Shown: positions 1 to 9,987 of the stretch, piece after piece
Layout of the letters: every line of letters begins with the position of its first letter
Numbering within the stretch: the first letter of the stretch is position 1
Assembly (NCBI GenBank): GCA_037447655.1
Contig: JBBHKE010001603.1
Span: 1-22,261 of the forward strand
Source: Zygnema cylindricum
Lineage: Eukaryota > Streptophyta > Zygnematophyceae > Zygnematales > Zygnemataceae
Reading direction: 5' to 3'
Length of the DNA: 22,261 bases
Program-made: the position numbers and the translations under genes
The notes under the pieces: generated by a model
Database searches by the model: none
What the model saw: only the letters and a program-made list of their open reading frames with translations
What the model was told of the DNA's origin: nothing

Positions 1-932
1 GGAGAGATCGGTCGGTCAATGAGTATTGAGTCCGGAGTGATGACGTGGCACCACAAAAGCCGCGCACGGAGGAACTAAAATTGTTAAGTTGACGCCTACG
101 TATACAAGCATCGACGATTACCACCGGACCAAGATTACCAAACGATGCAATCATTACTATTTCGCGTGGTTTACAGGACCAGGTGTTACACGTGTCAAGA
201 TTCCTTAGCACGACTTCAAAACCGTAGCAAAGCTTGAAAAGTCGTACAGTAAAGTACGGTCAACAAAAGAAATTTACGATTTTGTCGGATTCTAGGCAAG
301 CTTGTTGACCGACGAAGGGAACAAAGGTGTACTTTAATCCAGCGAATCGTACGGAGAGAAATAAACCGAAAAGACCAGACAGGAAAATAATTCAAAAAAG
401 GATTTGAAGCCACTGCAGAAGCCAATCATACTACAGTAGCAGCAGGAAAAGGAAGACTGTACTTTGTACGGATTCGAAAACGTCAGCAAATTCGTTTTAT
501 ATTTGGCACGAGCAAGAAGTGACGTGTCTCCATCTGGCAATTTGAAACAGTTCCATTAGACCTAAAAGTGGTCAGTTTAAATCTCGCTTTTTAGAGATTT
601 GGCAGTTTCTGACAGGAGGATTAAAATCTGGACGGTCATAAATAGCCCAACCATAGAAATCGAACTAGAGATAACCAAAAAAAAAGGAAAAAAAGAAAAA
701 AAAAAGGAAAACCAGAAATAACCAGACCATTTCTGTCTCATGAAAAGCTCTTTCTGAAAAACTCGATAAAAGGAAAAAAAAGAGCAGCACAAATCTCATT
801 GGCTGAGGAGAGCCGCAGAAAATCGAGCGAAGCTTCTTTTACATTACACGTGTACTTTACGAGAAGGAAAAAAAAAAAAAACATTATGCACTCAAATTGT
901 CAGTGATTATTTTGTTGGAACTCTACCGGCCT
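1..932. other. Unassigned AT-rich intergenic DNA
   Basis: I see no gene in this stretch. It has A-rich runs near 679-715 and 865-885 and scattered CGTAC words. Short minus-strand frames exist, but their composition (F, S and K runs read from homopolymers) looks like chance. A TGACGTGGC word near 40-50 resembles an ACGT-core bZIP site, but it is isolated. Confidence 0.5.
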
Positions 933-1151
933 CAACCGTGAATCGCTATTAGTGTTAATGCTTTTTTCGTCTCTTAAAACATCTTTTCTTCGTACACACG
1001 TGTCGGATTGTGGATCTGACGGTTGCGATTGAAAGGTAAGATTCTTAGCTTCCGATTGGCGGTCTCAAATTGAAAATCTGACAAGTGTGTACGGAGAAAA
1101 GATGTTTTCAGTGGCGAAAAAGATATTAACCCTAATTACGATTCACGGTTG
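933..1151. mobile_element. MITE family A, copy 1
   Basis: This 219-bp sequence starts with CAACCGTGAATCGCTATTAG and ends with the inverted form (ATTACGATTCACGGTTG). The inverted similarity runs inward about 70 bp, through the TTTTTCGTCTC / GGCGAAAAA and CGTACACA / TGTGTACGG pairs, so most of the element could fold into one hairpin. It is closely similar along its length to 13801-14009. The right flank is TA (1152-1153); the left flank has drifted to CT. It carries no coding capacity, so it is a non-autonomous element. A TA target suggests Tc1/mariner-type mobilisation, but no transposase is present to confirm that. Confidence 0.8.
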
Positions 1152-1709
1152 TACTGGCTGTCGTTAAAGAAATCGGATTCGCCCAATTTTTGGCTTTAAG
1201 CGGCAAAAAAAACCTTGAGCCGCGCAAAACTGCCCCAAAAAAGATATTTCCCGTGCTTATATTTCTTTTTGTTCGTAGTGTGGCCACGTGCGGAATTTTG
1301 ACTGCCCGAAAATAAGATACAGGTTCATGAAATGGAACCACCAATCAATTCATCGCACAAAAAACAAACTAAAAAACCCAAAAACCCTAAAAAAACCTCC
1401 TAAAAACCCTAAATGGTCCCATTCCGTCAATCGTTAGGGTCCGCGCGGTACTTTTGGGGGGACCAAAGTCGTCCTATACGTCATCCTATCCTATGGGACG
1501 ATAGTACACCGGAATTAGATTCTGATTTTCTGAACAATTCTGTCAATTTTAGCAAATCGTAGTATTTTTTCAAGCTATTACACGTGTAGAAGAATAAGTG
1601 GTTCAACCCCGCGCACAATCGCTGAGCTGTCACGGCTCTACCGTCGGATTTTGTGCTACGGAGGCTAAACCCTAAGGGGAAAATTGTATTGAACAGATTA
1701 TAATGTCTT
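1152..1709. other. Unassigned DNA with short telomere-like run
   Basis: There is no gene here. At about 1366-1414 the plus strand has several AAACCC/AACCCTAAA words separated by A runs, a degenerate echo of the plant telomere unit AAACCCT. It is too irregular to be a real telomere. The remainder is AT-rich with scattered GTAC words. Confidence 0.4.
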
Positions 1710-2140
1710 CTGTCGGGACGCTAAAAGTTGAAGCGTCTCGCCGTTAAAATTAAGCTTTTACTGTTACGCTTTCGTATAAGTTATCCGTACCAGATACGAC
1801 AGCGTGTCATTAATGCAATTTGTTCTCACGGAAATTTCCACGAAGGGAGAAAGTCAAGATTGCATAAATACTTCAATAGCTTTTACGAACCGTAACAAAA
1901 ACGCTTAGCTTTCCCGGCAATACTTTTAACTTTTTCGTCACGACAGCTTAACAGATTACAAAAATAAAATGAGTAATGCTAATTCGCCGTAACGGCGAAA
2001 TTTCCAAACTGGAACATGCTATAAAATTTTAATTTGTTGCCTTGTCGTGACCCTAAAAGTTAAGCATCTTGCCGGAAATCCTAAAAAAGGTAATTGTTAC
2101 AGGTTACGGAAAGTTAATATATACGACAGCGCAAAACATT
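1710..2140. repeat. Diverged direct and inverted repeat cluster
   Basis: The block starting near 1710 (TCTGTCGGGACGCTAAAAGT) recurs near 2042 as TTGTCGTGACCCTAAAAGTT. Similarity continues for about 100 bp to the words ACGACAGCG at 1796-1804 and 2122-2132. An inverted third copy lies between them at about 1913-1948 (CCGGCAATACTTTTAACTTT ... GTCACGACAG). This gives a plus, minus, plus arrangement of one old repeat. I do not recognise a known family. Confidence 0.55.
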
Positions 2141-2203
2141 GTAAAACATTCCAATGGATAATTCCGTACGAGTGTAGCACATATAATACCTGTCAGAATA
2201 CCT

Positions 2204-2280
2204 GGCTAAAATCGGAAGGCTAAAATCGGATGGCTAAAATCGGACGGCTAAAATCGGACGGCTAAAATCGGACGGCTAAA
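2204..2280. repeat. 14-bp tandem repeat, 5.5 copies
   Basis: Five full units of GGCTAAAATCGGAC (14 bp; the first two end in A and T instead of C) run from 2204 to 2273, followed by a half unit. The near identity of the units points to recent expansion. Confidence 0.95.
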
Positions 2281-3439
2281 CAAAGATCTGACGTTGTCAC
2301 GATATTTGGCGTAACGGCAAGCCGGACAATGCCGCCAGATCGTACAAAGAACAATCATAAAATTTTATACCCGGAATAGCCAAGCGACTCGCGGGCAGGA
2401 AAAAAAAAGTGTAGCCAAAAAGTACAAACTAAAATGAGACCAGAAAAAAACTGCAAAAATGTTTACGCAGCCAAAGATATTTTTGAAGCCGACGCAAAAC
2501 ATTTTTTTTGCTAAATTGAAACCTAATGCGACAGAAGTAGAAGTACAGAACCATTGTTTTTTCAGTCGTACGGCTAGTCCGTACATACTACGGTAATTAA
2601 GGTCTATGAAAAGCGCCCTTTTCACGTTTCAAACAATTTCGAGACCATATTTGACCCTTTCTTTCCCTATTTCCCGTACAATTATCCAATCAAATTGTAC
2701 TCTCTATTTCCAGTATCAAAATCTAAAACAGTGTTTTCACAACTAAAAATGACATTTAAATATAATAATAACGTGACATATAGTCACTATTTAAGCTTGA
2801 CCGTACCTATCAATCCATAAAATGTTATTATCATACCAAATTTAAAAAAAAAGAAAACACATTGTTCATCTTACGATCAGTTATTCAAAACAATTCAAAA
2901 AAAAAAAAAAAAATAAATAAACACGGTGATTATCTATTGTAAGATGGATAGTTTAACTAAAAAATTCAAAAAAAAGAGAGAAAAAGATTGGAGAAATTGA
3001 TTTCATTACATTTCCAGAATTGACCTAAAAACCCAAAAGACACAAAATAAATCAAACTTTAAAACATAGCAATGTTGTGAACCTCTTTCTACAAGCGACA
3101 AAAGGACAAATCACAGGTTTTACCATAAGTACCCAATTGTGTTTAAAAGTGGAAATCGATGGCAAATTAAGATCCATGGCTAAAAGCGATGAAACAATAT
3201 TGCGAATGCTAACTTGGTTTTCCCCAAAAAAGGGAATAATCTAGCCTAGCCCTTAATTGAACGAAAAAGTTTCCGCCGTTAAGAGAAATTGAACCAAATT
3301 TTGATAGAAAAATTGGCAATTTCCCCATTTGAGAAATAAAGAACAATGTGCTAAGAACGATGTACACTAGTACATTGCATATTCAATTCGATGAAAAAAT
3401 TCACGCGTTAGTTAGCTACTACTGGAACGGTGTGAAATA
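2281..3439. other. AT-rich intergenic DNA, no gene seen
   Basis: This long AT-rich region has A-runs near 2894-2912 and 2960-2975. The 86-residue minus-strand frame at 2365-2625 has no recognisable motif and reads homopolymer-derived F and K runs, so I do not call it a gene. Nothing else stands out. Confidence 0.45.
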
Positions 3440-3531
3440 CCACAAATAGGGTTTAATTCTAACCACAAATAGGGTTTAATTCTTACCACAAATAGGGCTT
3501 AATTCTTACCACAAATAGGGTTTAATTCTAA
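3440..3531. repeat. 23-bp tandem repeat, 4 copies
   Basis: Four consecutive 23-bp units begin CCACAAATAGGGTTTAATTC, at 3440, 3463, 3486 and 3509, and differ at only a few positions. Degenerate relatives (GGCCAAA/GGCCAAAAATA words) continue to about 3660, so an older and longer array may have decayed at its right side. Confidence 0.95.
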
Positions 3532-3898
3532 GGCCAAATGACTATCTCCACAATTGGGATGGGACATAAGGCCAGAAAATAGTATATCCACATTTAGAGT
3601 CGGATCCAAAGGCCAAAAATAAATCTCTATGTATTGGGTTACATTTTAAAGCCAAAAATAGTACCTAAAAATCGAAATAACAAATTGGTATGGTACTCCA
3701 ATGATTAAAAAGGAGTACTTTCTCCAATGTAAGGTGACCTAAATGTGGATTTTAATAGCATTCAATAATTTAATGTGCCAACAAACCAAATTCTTCAAAT
3801 GTGTTCATCTTAAATATAATTTTTGATACACGCTAATTACAGTCCTAGTCCAAAAAAAGCATAATTGCTAAAATACAAGTATATCTATTAACATTGGT
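3532..3898. other. AT-rich DNA with decayed repeat words
   Basis: There is no gene. Repeated GGCCAAAAATA and ACAATTGGG-like words suggest eroded copies of the adjoining 23-bp array. Confidence 0.35.
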
Positions 3899-4745
3899 GT
3901 CTCTCTCTCTCTCCCTCTCTCCCTCGACCTCGACCTCGCCCTCGCCCTCGCCCTCTCTCTACCTTCCTCTCTCCCTTTCCCACTCCCTCCCTCTCTCTCT
4001 GGCTTGCCTTCTCCTACCTTAGACCACTTCATCCATTATTTTTGTCACTTTTTTCCTTCCCTTCTTCCTTCCTTTTTAATATATAGATTCCTTTCACTAC
4101 AACATCATGACCTCTTTTTCCTCTCTCTTTCTTCAAAATCCCATCTTTCCCTCAACTCTCTCCTTGCCCTTCCTTTTTCCTCTCCACCTCCTCCACGTCC
4201 TCTTTCTCTCTCGCATTTCCCTTTCTCCCTCCCTTCTCCCCTCTCTCTCTTCCTCCCACCCTCCCCTCACATTTTCCTTTTTTCCTTCCCTCTTACCTAC
4301 AGCTCGCTCTCACATCCATCCTCTCTCATTCTCACTCCCTCCACCCCTCACATTTCTCTTCCCTCTAACCCCATTCCCTTATCTCCCTTCCCTCTCTCCC
4401 TTCCCCTCTCTCCCTTCCCTCTTCTCTCCCTTCCCTCTCTCCCTTCCCTCTCTCCCTTCCCTCTCTCCCTTCCCTCTCTCCCTTCCCTCCCTCTCTCTTC
4501 TTCCCCATTCCCTTTCCTCCCTTCCCTCCCTTCCCTCCCTTTCCTCCCTTCCCTCCCTCGTACCTTTAAGCTTCGGAAATCCGCCCAAGAGTTGAACACG
4601 TGTCCTCTCATCCTCTCCTCCATCTCCTCTCTCCCACTCCTCCTCTCCTCTCTCTCCCACCCCTTATCCGTAGGAACCAAAATGGTAACTCTCTCCCTCC
4701 TCCCCCTCAACGCTTCCCTCCCCTCCCTCCTCATCCACGCTGCTC
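3899..4745. repeat. Polypyrimidine tract (CT-rich microsatellite)
   Basis: The plus strand is almost pure C and T for most of about 850 bp. It includes a CTCGCC/CTCGAC hexamer run near 3923-3953 and a 13-bp tandem unit (TCTCCCTTCCCTC) centred on 4381-4490. Such tracts can form triplex (H-DNA) structures. The long open frames through it, a 361-residue S/L/P-rich frame on plus and an R/E/G-rich frame on minus, arise from codons free of stops in a CT/GA repeat and are not evidence of a gene. Confidence 0.9.
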
Positions 4746-4799
4746 CCCTCCCAAAAAATCCGTACATTTCTATTTTCCGGGCGGCGTACAGAATCTCTT

Positions 4800-4970
4800 C
4801 CCATGCTGACTCAGTGACACGTGGCAATTTGTCCGTTTCCTCGGCTGCCACGTGGATTAGGTCGAATTCCTTTAAAGAGTTTTTATTGGCTGCCACGTGG
4901 CATGAATTTGGCAGCCATGCGAGGATGCTCACGAGCGAGACGAAAAGTACGGCTGACGTCAGCGCCCGGG
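4800..4970. promoter_or_regulatory. Clustered ACGT elements (three G-boxes, TGACGTCA)
   Basis: Within about 155 bp there are TGACTCA (4807-4813), CACGTGGC (4818-4825), CCACGTGG (4848-4855), an inverted CCAAT box (about 4884-4889), the palindrome GCCACGTGGC (4892-4901) and the palindrome GCTGACGTCAGC (4952-4963). In plants, G-box/ABRE and TGACGTCA sequences bind bZIP and bHLH factors, and this spacing is typical of a light- or ABA-responsive promoter. No convincing coding sequence lies on either side. It may therefore be a promoter relic, a regulatory part captured by a repeat, or the promoter of a non-coding transcript. Confidence 0.4.
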
Positions 4971-5089
4971 AAAGCCGGGGGCCGCGAGCCATTGATTTTT
5001 TGTCGTTATCTGGGAGAGGCGGCGGCCCTGTCCATTTCCATGTACAAGACTGGGAACGTCAGGGGAAACGAAGTTGTTTGTCGTTTTAG

Positions 5090-5292
5090 AAAGTTTTGTT
5101 TTACTCGCGTGTTCCATTTTTTTTAGCGTTTGTTTTTTTGTCACACGGGGGATCCGTACGTTTTGGATTGTACTTTCATACGTTCGCAAAAGCTGGCTTT
5201 AACTTTTACTGTTCCTGTAGACGTAGCGTCGCAAAATTCGGCTAGAACAAAAAATCGTACGGTTAGGCCGAATTGACCTTTGTTGACCGCCA
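5090..5292. other. Unassigned DNA
   Basis: This stretch is GC-moderate, falling to AT-rich after the G-box block. I see no coding signal and no clear repeat. Confidence 0.4.
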
Positions 5293-5350
5293 AATTGCAT
5301 CAGTCCATAGTTTCGTACAATGCATCAGTCGTACCGTACAATGCATCAGT
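5293..5350. repeat. Short direct repeat CGTACAATGCATCAGT
   Basis: Two perfect 16-bp copies lie at 5314-5329 and 5335-5350. A truncated third (TTGCATCAGT) lies at about 5295-5304. Confidence 0.9.
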
Positions 5351-5476
5351 TGTTGTACCGTTCCGTACTTTCTACATCTTCGGAGTTCGGACGGAAGATT
5401 ATTAGGTGTAGCCGTAGTCAATGAGTTCGATAATAGTGTTGCGAAAAAGTCCGAAGAAAGCAAACATATAGCGTAG

Positions 5477-5548
5477 AAAAGTACAGTACTGTACTGTACT
5501 TCACTGTACTTTAATGTACTTTAATGTACTATACAGTACTGTACTTTT
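5477..5548. repeat. GTAC-rich inverted repeat (hairpin)
   Basis: A 17-bp arm AAAAGTACAGTACTGTA (5477-5493) is perfectly complementary to 5532-5548. The 38-base loop itself contains repeated TTAATGTACT units. The GTAC words make the arms internally palindromic as well, so several alternative folds are possible. Confidence 0.9.
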
Positions 5549-6742
5549 TTCTGGTTGAAAACTGCAGGAAAAGCTGCGACTAGAATATACGTTTCCACAT
5601 GGTTCATATCTTTTTGGGAATATTGCTGACTCAGCTCAAATCCCATAAATGTAATGATGAGGCATCGAAACAGAATCGGCGAGTCTTGATTCTTCACATC
5701 GAACAGCTGGCGATCTACAACCATATAGTATTAGTAGTTCGCTTCGCTTTTTACAAAATTGCGGTTTCGAATCGATAATTCACCGATATAAAAATGCAAA
5801 CGATTTTCTTAGTGTCTTTTCAGACGCTACGACAATTCTTACATTTTTCTATTATTATTTTTTTATGATTCTTATTTTTTATTTTCACTTGATTTTTGTT
5901 TTGGTTTTTTTCGCTTGATTATTATATATCTATTTGTTTCCCTTATTTTGATTTTTTACTTGATTTTGATTTTTCATTTCGGTATGTTGGGCCATTCAAA
6001 AGTACAAACTCAAGTTAACACACTTAAAAAAAAAAATTGCTACTAAAGTTGAACATTAATAGTTTGGCACATAGATAACAAGTTTTGTATATGTTTTTTG
6101 GTTTAAAAAAAAAACCTAAATCGAATATAAAAAACTGAAGCCATTGAGAAAATTGAGATATAAAATTCTTCCCAAACCGGGACTATGCAATCGCCAACTA
6201 CGGTTTGAATATCGATGCACTAAAAATCGACTAAAATTAGCTTGTTTTTCAACTCGATACATGTCAATGCATAAATGTTCGTGATTAATACACCGCCCCT
6301 CAATATTTGCATTAACAACACTAGTTTTGTCGTGACTTTTTTTGTCTAAAATCACAAATTAGTGTTATCAACATTATAGTATGATTAATGCTAACATGAA
6401 ATGTTTTCAATTAGTGTTAGCCACTGTTGTCCACAGCCATTTCTAGCCATGGATTTACCCTCGGAAGCACCACAGACTACCCCAAAAACAAACTACTTTG
6501 AATAAACTCAGAATTCTACAGAATTAACAAAACAAGCTGAAACTACATAAACAGATAGTTTCTAGGTCATTAAGTATCCCCACAAATTTTCATATAAAAA
6601 AACCAAACAGAATTATCACATCATCCAGTCAAAGTTGCATAAAAGCAGTTCGCCATAACTTGCCATAACTTTGATAAATCAGACCAACTTCACAATAAAG
6701 TAAAACACAGATCAGGCACACACTAGGCCTGCAAACCTGTGA
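5549..6742. other. AT-rich intergenic DNA, no gene seen
   Basis: T-rich runs dominate 5830-5980 and A-runs occur near 6025 and 6105. At 6650-6670 GCCATAACTT occurs twice in tandem. Short frames on either strand lack motifs. I see no gene. Confidence 0.45.
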
Positions 6743-6804
6743 CAATATTGACAATACAGGGAGGAACACACATCAATATTGACAATACAGGGAGGAACAC
6801 ACAT
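6743..6804. repeat. Perfect 31-bp tandem duplication
   Basis: A 31-bp unit starting CAATATTGACAATACAGGGA at 6743 is repeated without a mismatch at 6774-6804. Perfect identity points to a recent duplication. Confidence 0.95.
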
Positions 6805-7219
6805 GCAGAATTTCAAATAATTCTGCCAACAAATCTGAGAGCAATCCTCAGATAAAATTACCAAAAATGTACATGTACAGAACTGGTACAAAATAGTTCC
6901 TCCTCCAAAAATGACCAAGTCCTACAAATATACACTCAGGCTCAATACTGAATGTACGGAAGCATACCAGCCGTACGATAACCACCAACTACCTCTATTA
7001 CTGTAAGTATACAGGTATGTCAAAAGGAATTAGTCAACACTAAAAACTAATTTACAAGGAGACAAGCCTCTGTTGAACCAAATATTTACATCGACGTCGG
7101 CGGTACACGCTGAGTCAATGAGGATTATTTCATGTCATCTTCCGAACATATTTGTCGGCGGTTTCCGTCCGCCGTCCGTATGTGCGATTCGGCATCGTAA
7201 ATTAAATGTCGCATGTACC
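6805..7219. other. Unassigned DNA
   Basis: No gene is seen. A GTCGGCGGT word occurs near 7095 and again near 7153, followed by CCGTCCGCCGTCCG near 7166, giving a small GC-rich patch in AT-rich surroundings. Confidence 0.35.
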
Positions 7220-7277
7220 TGAAGTCCTTAAAGCATATCCGCAAACAGACTGCGGATATGCTGTAAGGTACTCTTCA
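7220..7277. repeat. Strong hairpin with 9-base loop
   Basis: The 10-bp arms GCATATCCGC (7233-7242) and GCGGATATGC (7252-7261) are perfectly complementary across the loop AAACAGACT. Pairing extends outward with one mismatch and a small bulge to TGAAG (7220-7224) and CTTCA (7273-7277), giving about 22 paired positions per arm. It could be a tiny palindromic transposon relic or a structured transcript. The loop is short for a plant microRNA precursor. Confidence 0.8.
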
Positions 7278-7319
7278 TTGTAGTGCCGCCAACTAGGCTG
7301 AAAATCCAACCGAAAATAC

Positions 7320-7610
7320 AAAAATAATCTCGTAACGGCTCTTTTCACACTATTTCTGGCACCGCTCTTTCGTCACATTTCGTCGCGTTATTTCTGGCAC
7401 AGCTCTTTCCTCACTGGAAAAAACAGGAACCCTAAAAAATGAGCTGGCCTAAAAGACAAGAAATTGTGTTGTACAATCACCTGGTAAGCAAGTACATGGT
7501 AAAAAATGAAAAAATTAAGTTAAAATTGGTCGGTGTTAAAAATCTTAAGCGATTTTAAAAATACGCTCTTAGCGTACGTGGCACCACTCATATTAGAACA
7601 CGAAAAGGAA
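7320..7610. mobile_element. Partial Harbinger-like family B fragment
   Basis: This stretch aligns by eye with the right interior of the complete family B element at about 21165-21430. Shared blocks in the same order include CACTATTTC-GGCA, CCCTAAAA-TGAG-TGGC, GTAAAAGAC-like, GTACATGGTA, TGTCGGTGT and ACGTGGC-TCACTCA-like sequence. Within it, the TATTTCTGGCAC-GCTCTTTC block is duplicated in tandem. No terminal repeats are found at either side, so this is a truncated copy. The neighbouring 7611-7848 has no feature I can assign. Confidence 0.6.
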
Positions 7611-7848
7611 AATCAAGGATTGAAAGCGCGGCAAACGACGAAGGACAAAAGGAATGCGAAGGGAGCTTGAAAAGACATTCTACGTAAAACACAATTTTGT
7701 GGATTTTGTTGCATCTGCATCCATCTTGCCTTACGTCACAATGGCCACTATGATAAAGAGTCCCTATCCCAATTTATCCTAGGTGTAACAATTTTAGACG
7801 GCCTGTAGCTGTCCACCGTACTCCCTTGACGGATGGTGGTGGACGGTA

Positions 7849-8367
7849 CACCGTGAATCGCTATTAGCGTAATGAAATAGATAGCGTAATGAAACAATTA
7901 GCGTTATTTACGCTAATTGGGAATGTCGTTTTTTCTGGAAATAATTTTTATTCTAATTTTTCGTATACTCTAATTTGTAAACTGCTTTGTAAAAAATTTC
8001 GGTGCAGAATATCTCCACACTAAAATATGTGCATGTAAGAAATTGTTCAAATCGTACGCCGTCGCGTTTTTTTGACATCCGCGAATGCCGGAAAATATTT
8101 ACGCAATTACATGTTAGCGCGACTCCTTGACAGCGTGAATATATTTTCTGTACTTTTCTACTTGAAAAAGTACAAAAAAGTACGTCTCTGACAGACCGTA
8201 CACCACACTATTTACGATAGCATTATATTAGAGTCATGAATCGTATTTCATGGAACACCTCAAATAACGTGTGGGAACATTTAGAATGTCTAATTCTATT
8301 TGAGAATTTGCCCAAAAAAAAAGGGTACCTCAATTAGCGACCAACATGCTAATAGCGATTCACGGTG
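7849..8367. mobile_element. MITE family A, long copy (519 bp)
   Basis: The termini are 20-bp perfect inverted repeats reading CACCGTGAATCGCTATTAGC inward, with TA at both outer edges (7847-7848 and 8368-8369), a clean target duplication. The interior differs from the 200-bp copies and is longer. It includes a perfect palindrome at 7895-7919 (CAATTAGCGT, 5-base loop, ACGCTAATTG) built from terminal-like sequence. There is no coding sequence. It is the best-preserved pair of family A ends in the window. Confidence 0.88.
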
Positions 8368-8497
8368 TACAGTAGTCATCTCTTGCCTGGATGGCGCAAT
8401 TGCTTCGCGGACGCTGGAACGGAAATGATCGAACGGTCATTTTTTTCTCCTAGAATCTTGGAGAACCTTGATATTCTCAGTAAAAATGTCCCCTTTA

Positions 8498-9166
8498 GGG
8501 TGGACTTCCATTAGCGAAAAAGTGGGGTTTTTTACTGAAGGCCGTTTCGTACACGTTCGTACAGAAATTTTTTTTTTCAACGAAAACAACATTACAGAAA
8601 ATTGTCCAAGGTTGTATGCGTAAACTAGGACCGTCAGATTCAATTGCACTTTTTATCCGTGAAGCCACGTCACTAACCCTACAGTTTGTTAGGACCGTGC
8701 ACAGTGAGGACAGTTCTCAAATACATAACGTGTAAAAATAGGCCGCGTGGAAAAGGTAAAAAGAATCCACGATGAGCACGCGCGTATGTGTGTACACGTC
8801 ATAAGGGCCATGTGCCTTCCGCCAGGGTGGTTGCGAATCCGCGGAAATTATCACGTCACGCTCCCACCATCAAAGTTTGCCGCCGCCATTTTGTCGTTGC
8901 GTTTTGAAATTTTGGGTAGGACATTTAATGCCCTCTTTACGAGTCATTAATTACCTCCGCTGGTACAGATATTACCTCCGCTCGTACAGATATTGCGTTC
9001 TGACATTGCATTCAAAGATTTTTTCAAGATTTTAAGCATCGAATATTAACCTACGTGTTACCAACCAGAATGAGCCACGCAGGTTTACATACGCGGCCTA
9101 ATGGAAGGCACGCCCTTCCGTAAAATTTTCCGTACAATTACGGGGACGCCTAATGGAAGTCCACCC
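8498..9166. mobile_element. Harbinger-like family B element 1
   Basis: Inverted termini GGGTGGACTTCCATTAG match perfectly over 17 bp and are flanked by TTA on both sides (8495-8497 and 9167-9169). A 3-bp TTA target and G-rich termini are the hallmark of PIF/Harbinger (Tourist-type) elements. At 669 bp with no transposase or Myb-like frame, it is non-autonomous. The left 150 bp aligns with 20814-20970 (AAAGTGGGGT, CAACATTACAGA, GACCGTCAGAT blocks in order). A second, imperfect right terminus (CCTAATGGAAGGCACGCCCTT) lies just inside the end at 9099-9119. Confidence 0.88.
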
Positions 9167-9254
9167 TTAAAAACAAAAAAAAGGCAGTTCAAGCTTCAAG
9201 TACGTTAACGCAGGCATGTCGCCCACATTCAAGCTAGTACGTAAAATCGCCCAG

Positions 9255-9291
9255 ATTCATGCACACAGACTCACATCTCTACATACATTTA
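9255..9291. repeat. Left remnant of split minisatellite
   Basis: ATTCATGCACACAGACTCAC followed by ATCTCTACATACATTTA matches the unit of the large array at 11292-11830. It ends exactly at the TTA target site of the element at 9292, so the array once continued across the two transposons that follow. Confidence 0.75.
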
Positions 9292-9984
9292 GGGTGAGGT
9301 TCCATTAGGGAAAAAATGTCGTTGTTTACTGAAAGTCGTACAATTTCGTATAGTGCCGTATCCAAAAAAAAAAATGTCAGAAAAACAAGCCTACTGAATG
9401 AGGGATTTGATTCTCCACGATTATGACGTAAACGTAGACCGTCAGATGCATAATCCAATACGCCGTCGTTTGACACTTTCAGTTTGCAAAAAATGACCTA
9501 GAGTAGGTCAATTCTAAGCGCCTGAACGAATAGCATCGTGCCTCGTGGAAAAGTGAACAAAAATCCACGACGATTGCGGGACCAGGTGGGTAGACGTCGC
9601 GTATGACATGTGCCTTCCGCCAAGGAGGATGCAAGGTCACCGGAAGCCGCAAGAAAATCTTTGATGGAGGGTATTGTTTCACGCTTCTGTTTTCATCCAC
9701 TAACCATTCTAACATATTCGTACGCTTTTACAAATCTTAAGTTTTGTCCGCCCGTACAGATTTAATTCACTGCATCGTACAAGTAATTTTTTACCTTCGC
9801 TGGTTCAAAGATGTGGTCACAATATGCTGTTAGTGATTCTTTGAAGATTGCTAAACTCATATTCATATATTACATGGACCAATAAAAATAATAAAATGTC
9901 GGTTATTGACCCGACACAATGGAACGATGGCTTTTGTAAACGAATATTCGACGTTTACTGAGACCACCTAATGGAACAACGCTC
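9292..9984. mobile_element. Harbinger-like family B element 2
   Basis: It begins GGGTGAGGTTCCATTAGG and ends in the inverted form CCTAATGGAACAACGCTC, an imperfect terminal repeat sharing the GTTCCATTAGG core. TTA flanks both sides (9289-9291 and 9985-9987). It is 693 bp long and non-coding. Its interior GCAAGAAAATCTTTGATGGA region recurs at 15650-15690 and about 19745-19775, showing that fragments of this subfamily are scattered across the window. It inserted in the minisatellite. Confidence 0.82.
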
Positions 9985-9987
9985 TTA

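Noticed and set aside
4348-4992. A 214-residue minus-strand frame with a secretion-signal-like start
   Set aside because: The first 35 residues look plausible, but most of the rest is R/E/G repeat translated from the polypurine strand. Kept only as a side note in a finding.
4004-5089. A 361-residue plus-strand open frame rich in S, L and P
   Set aside because: It reads straight through the CT repeat, where stop codons cannot occur, and its end shows no domain. Overlapping frames in the other phases and strand are equally long for the same reason.
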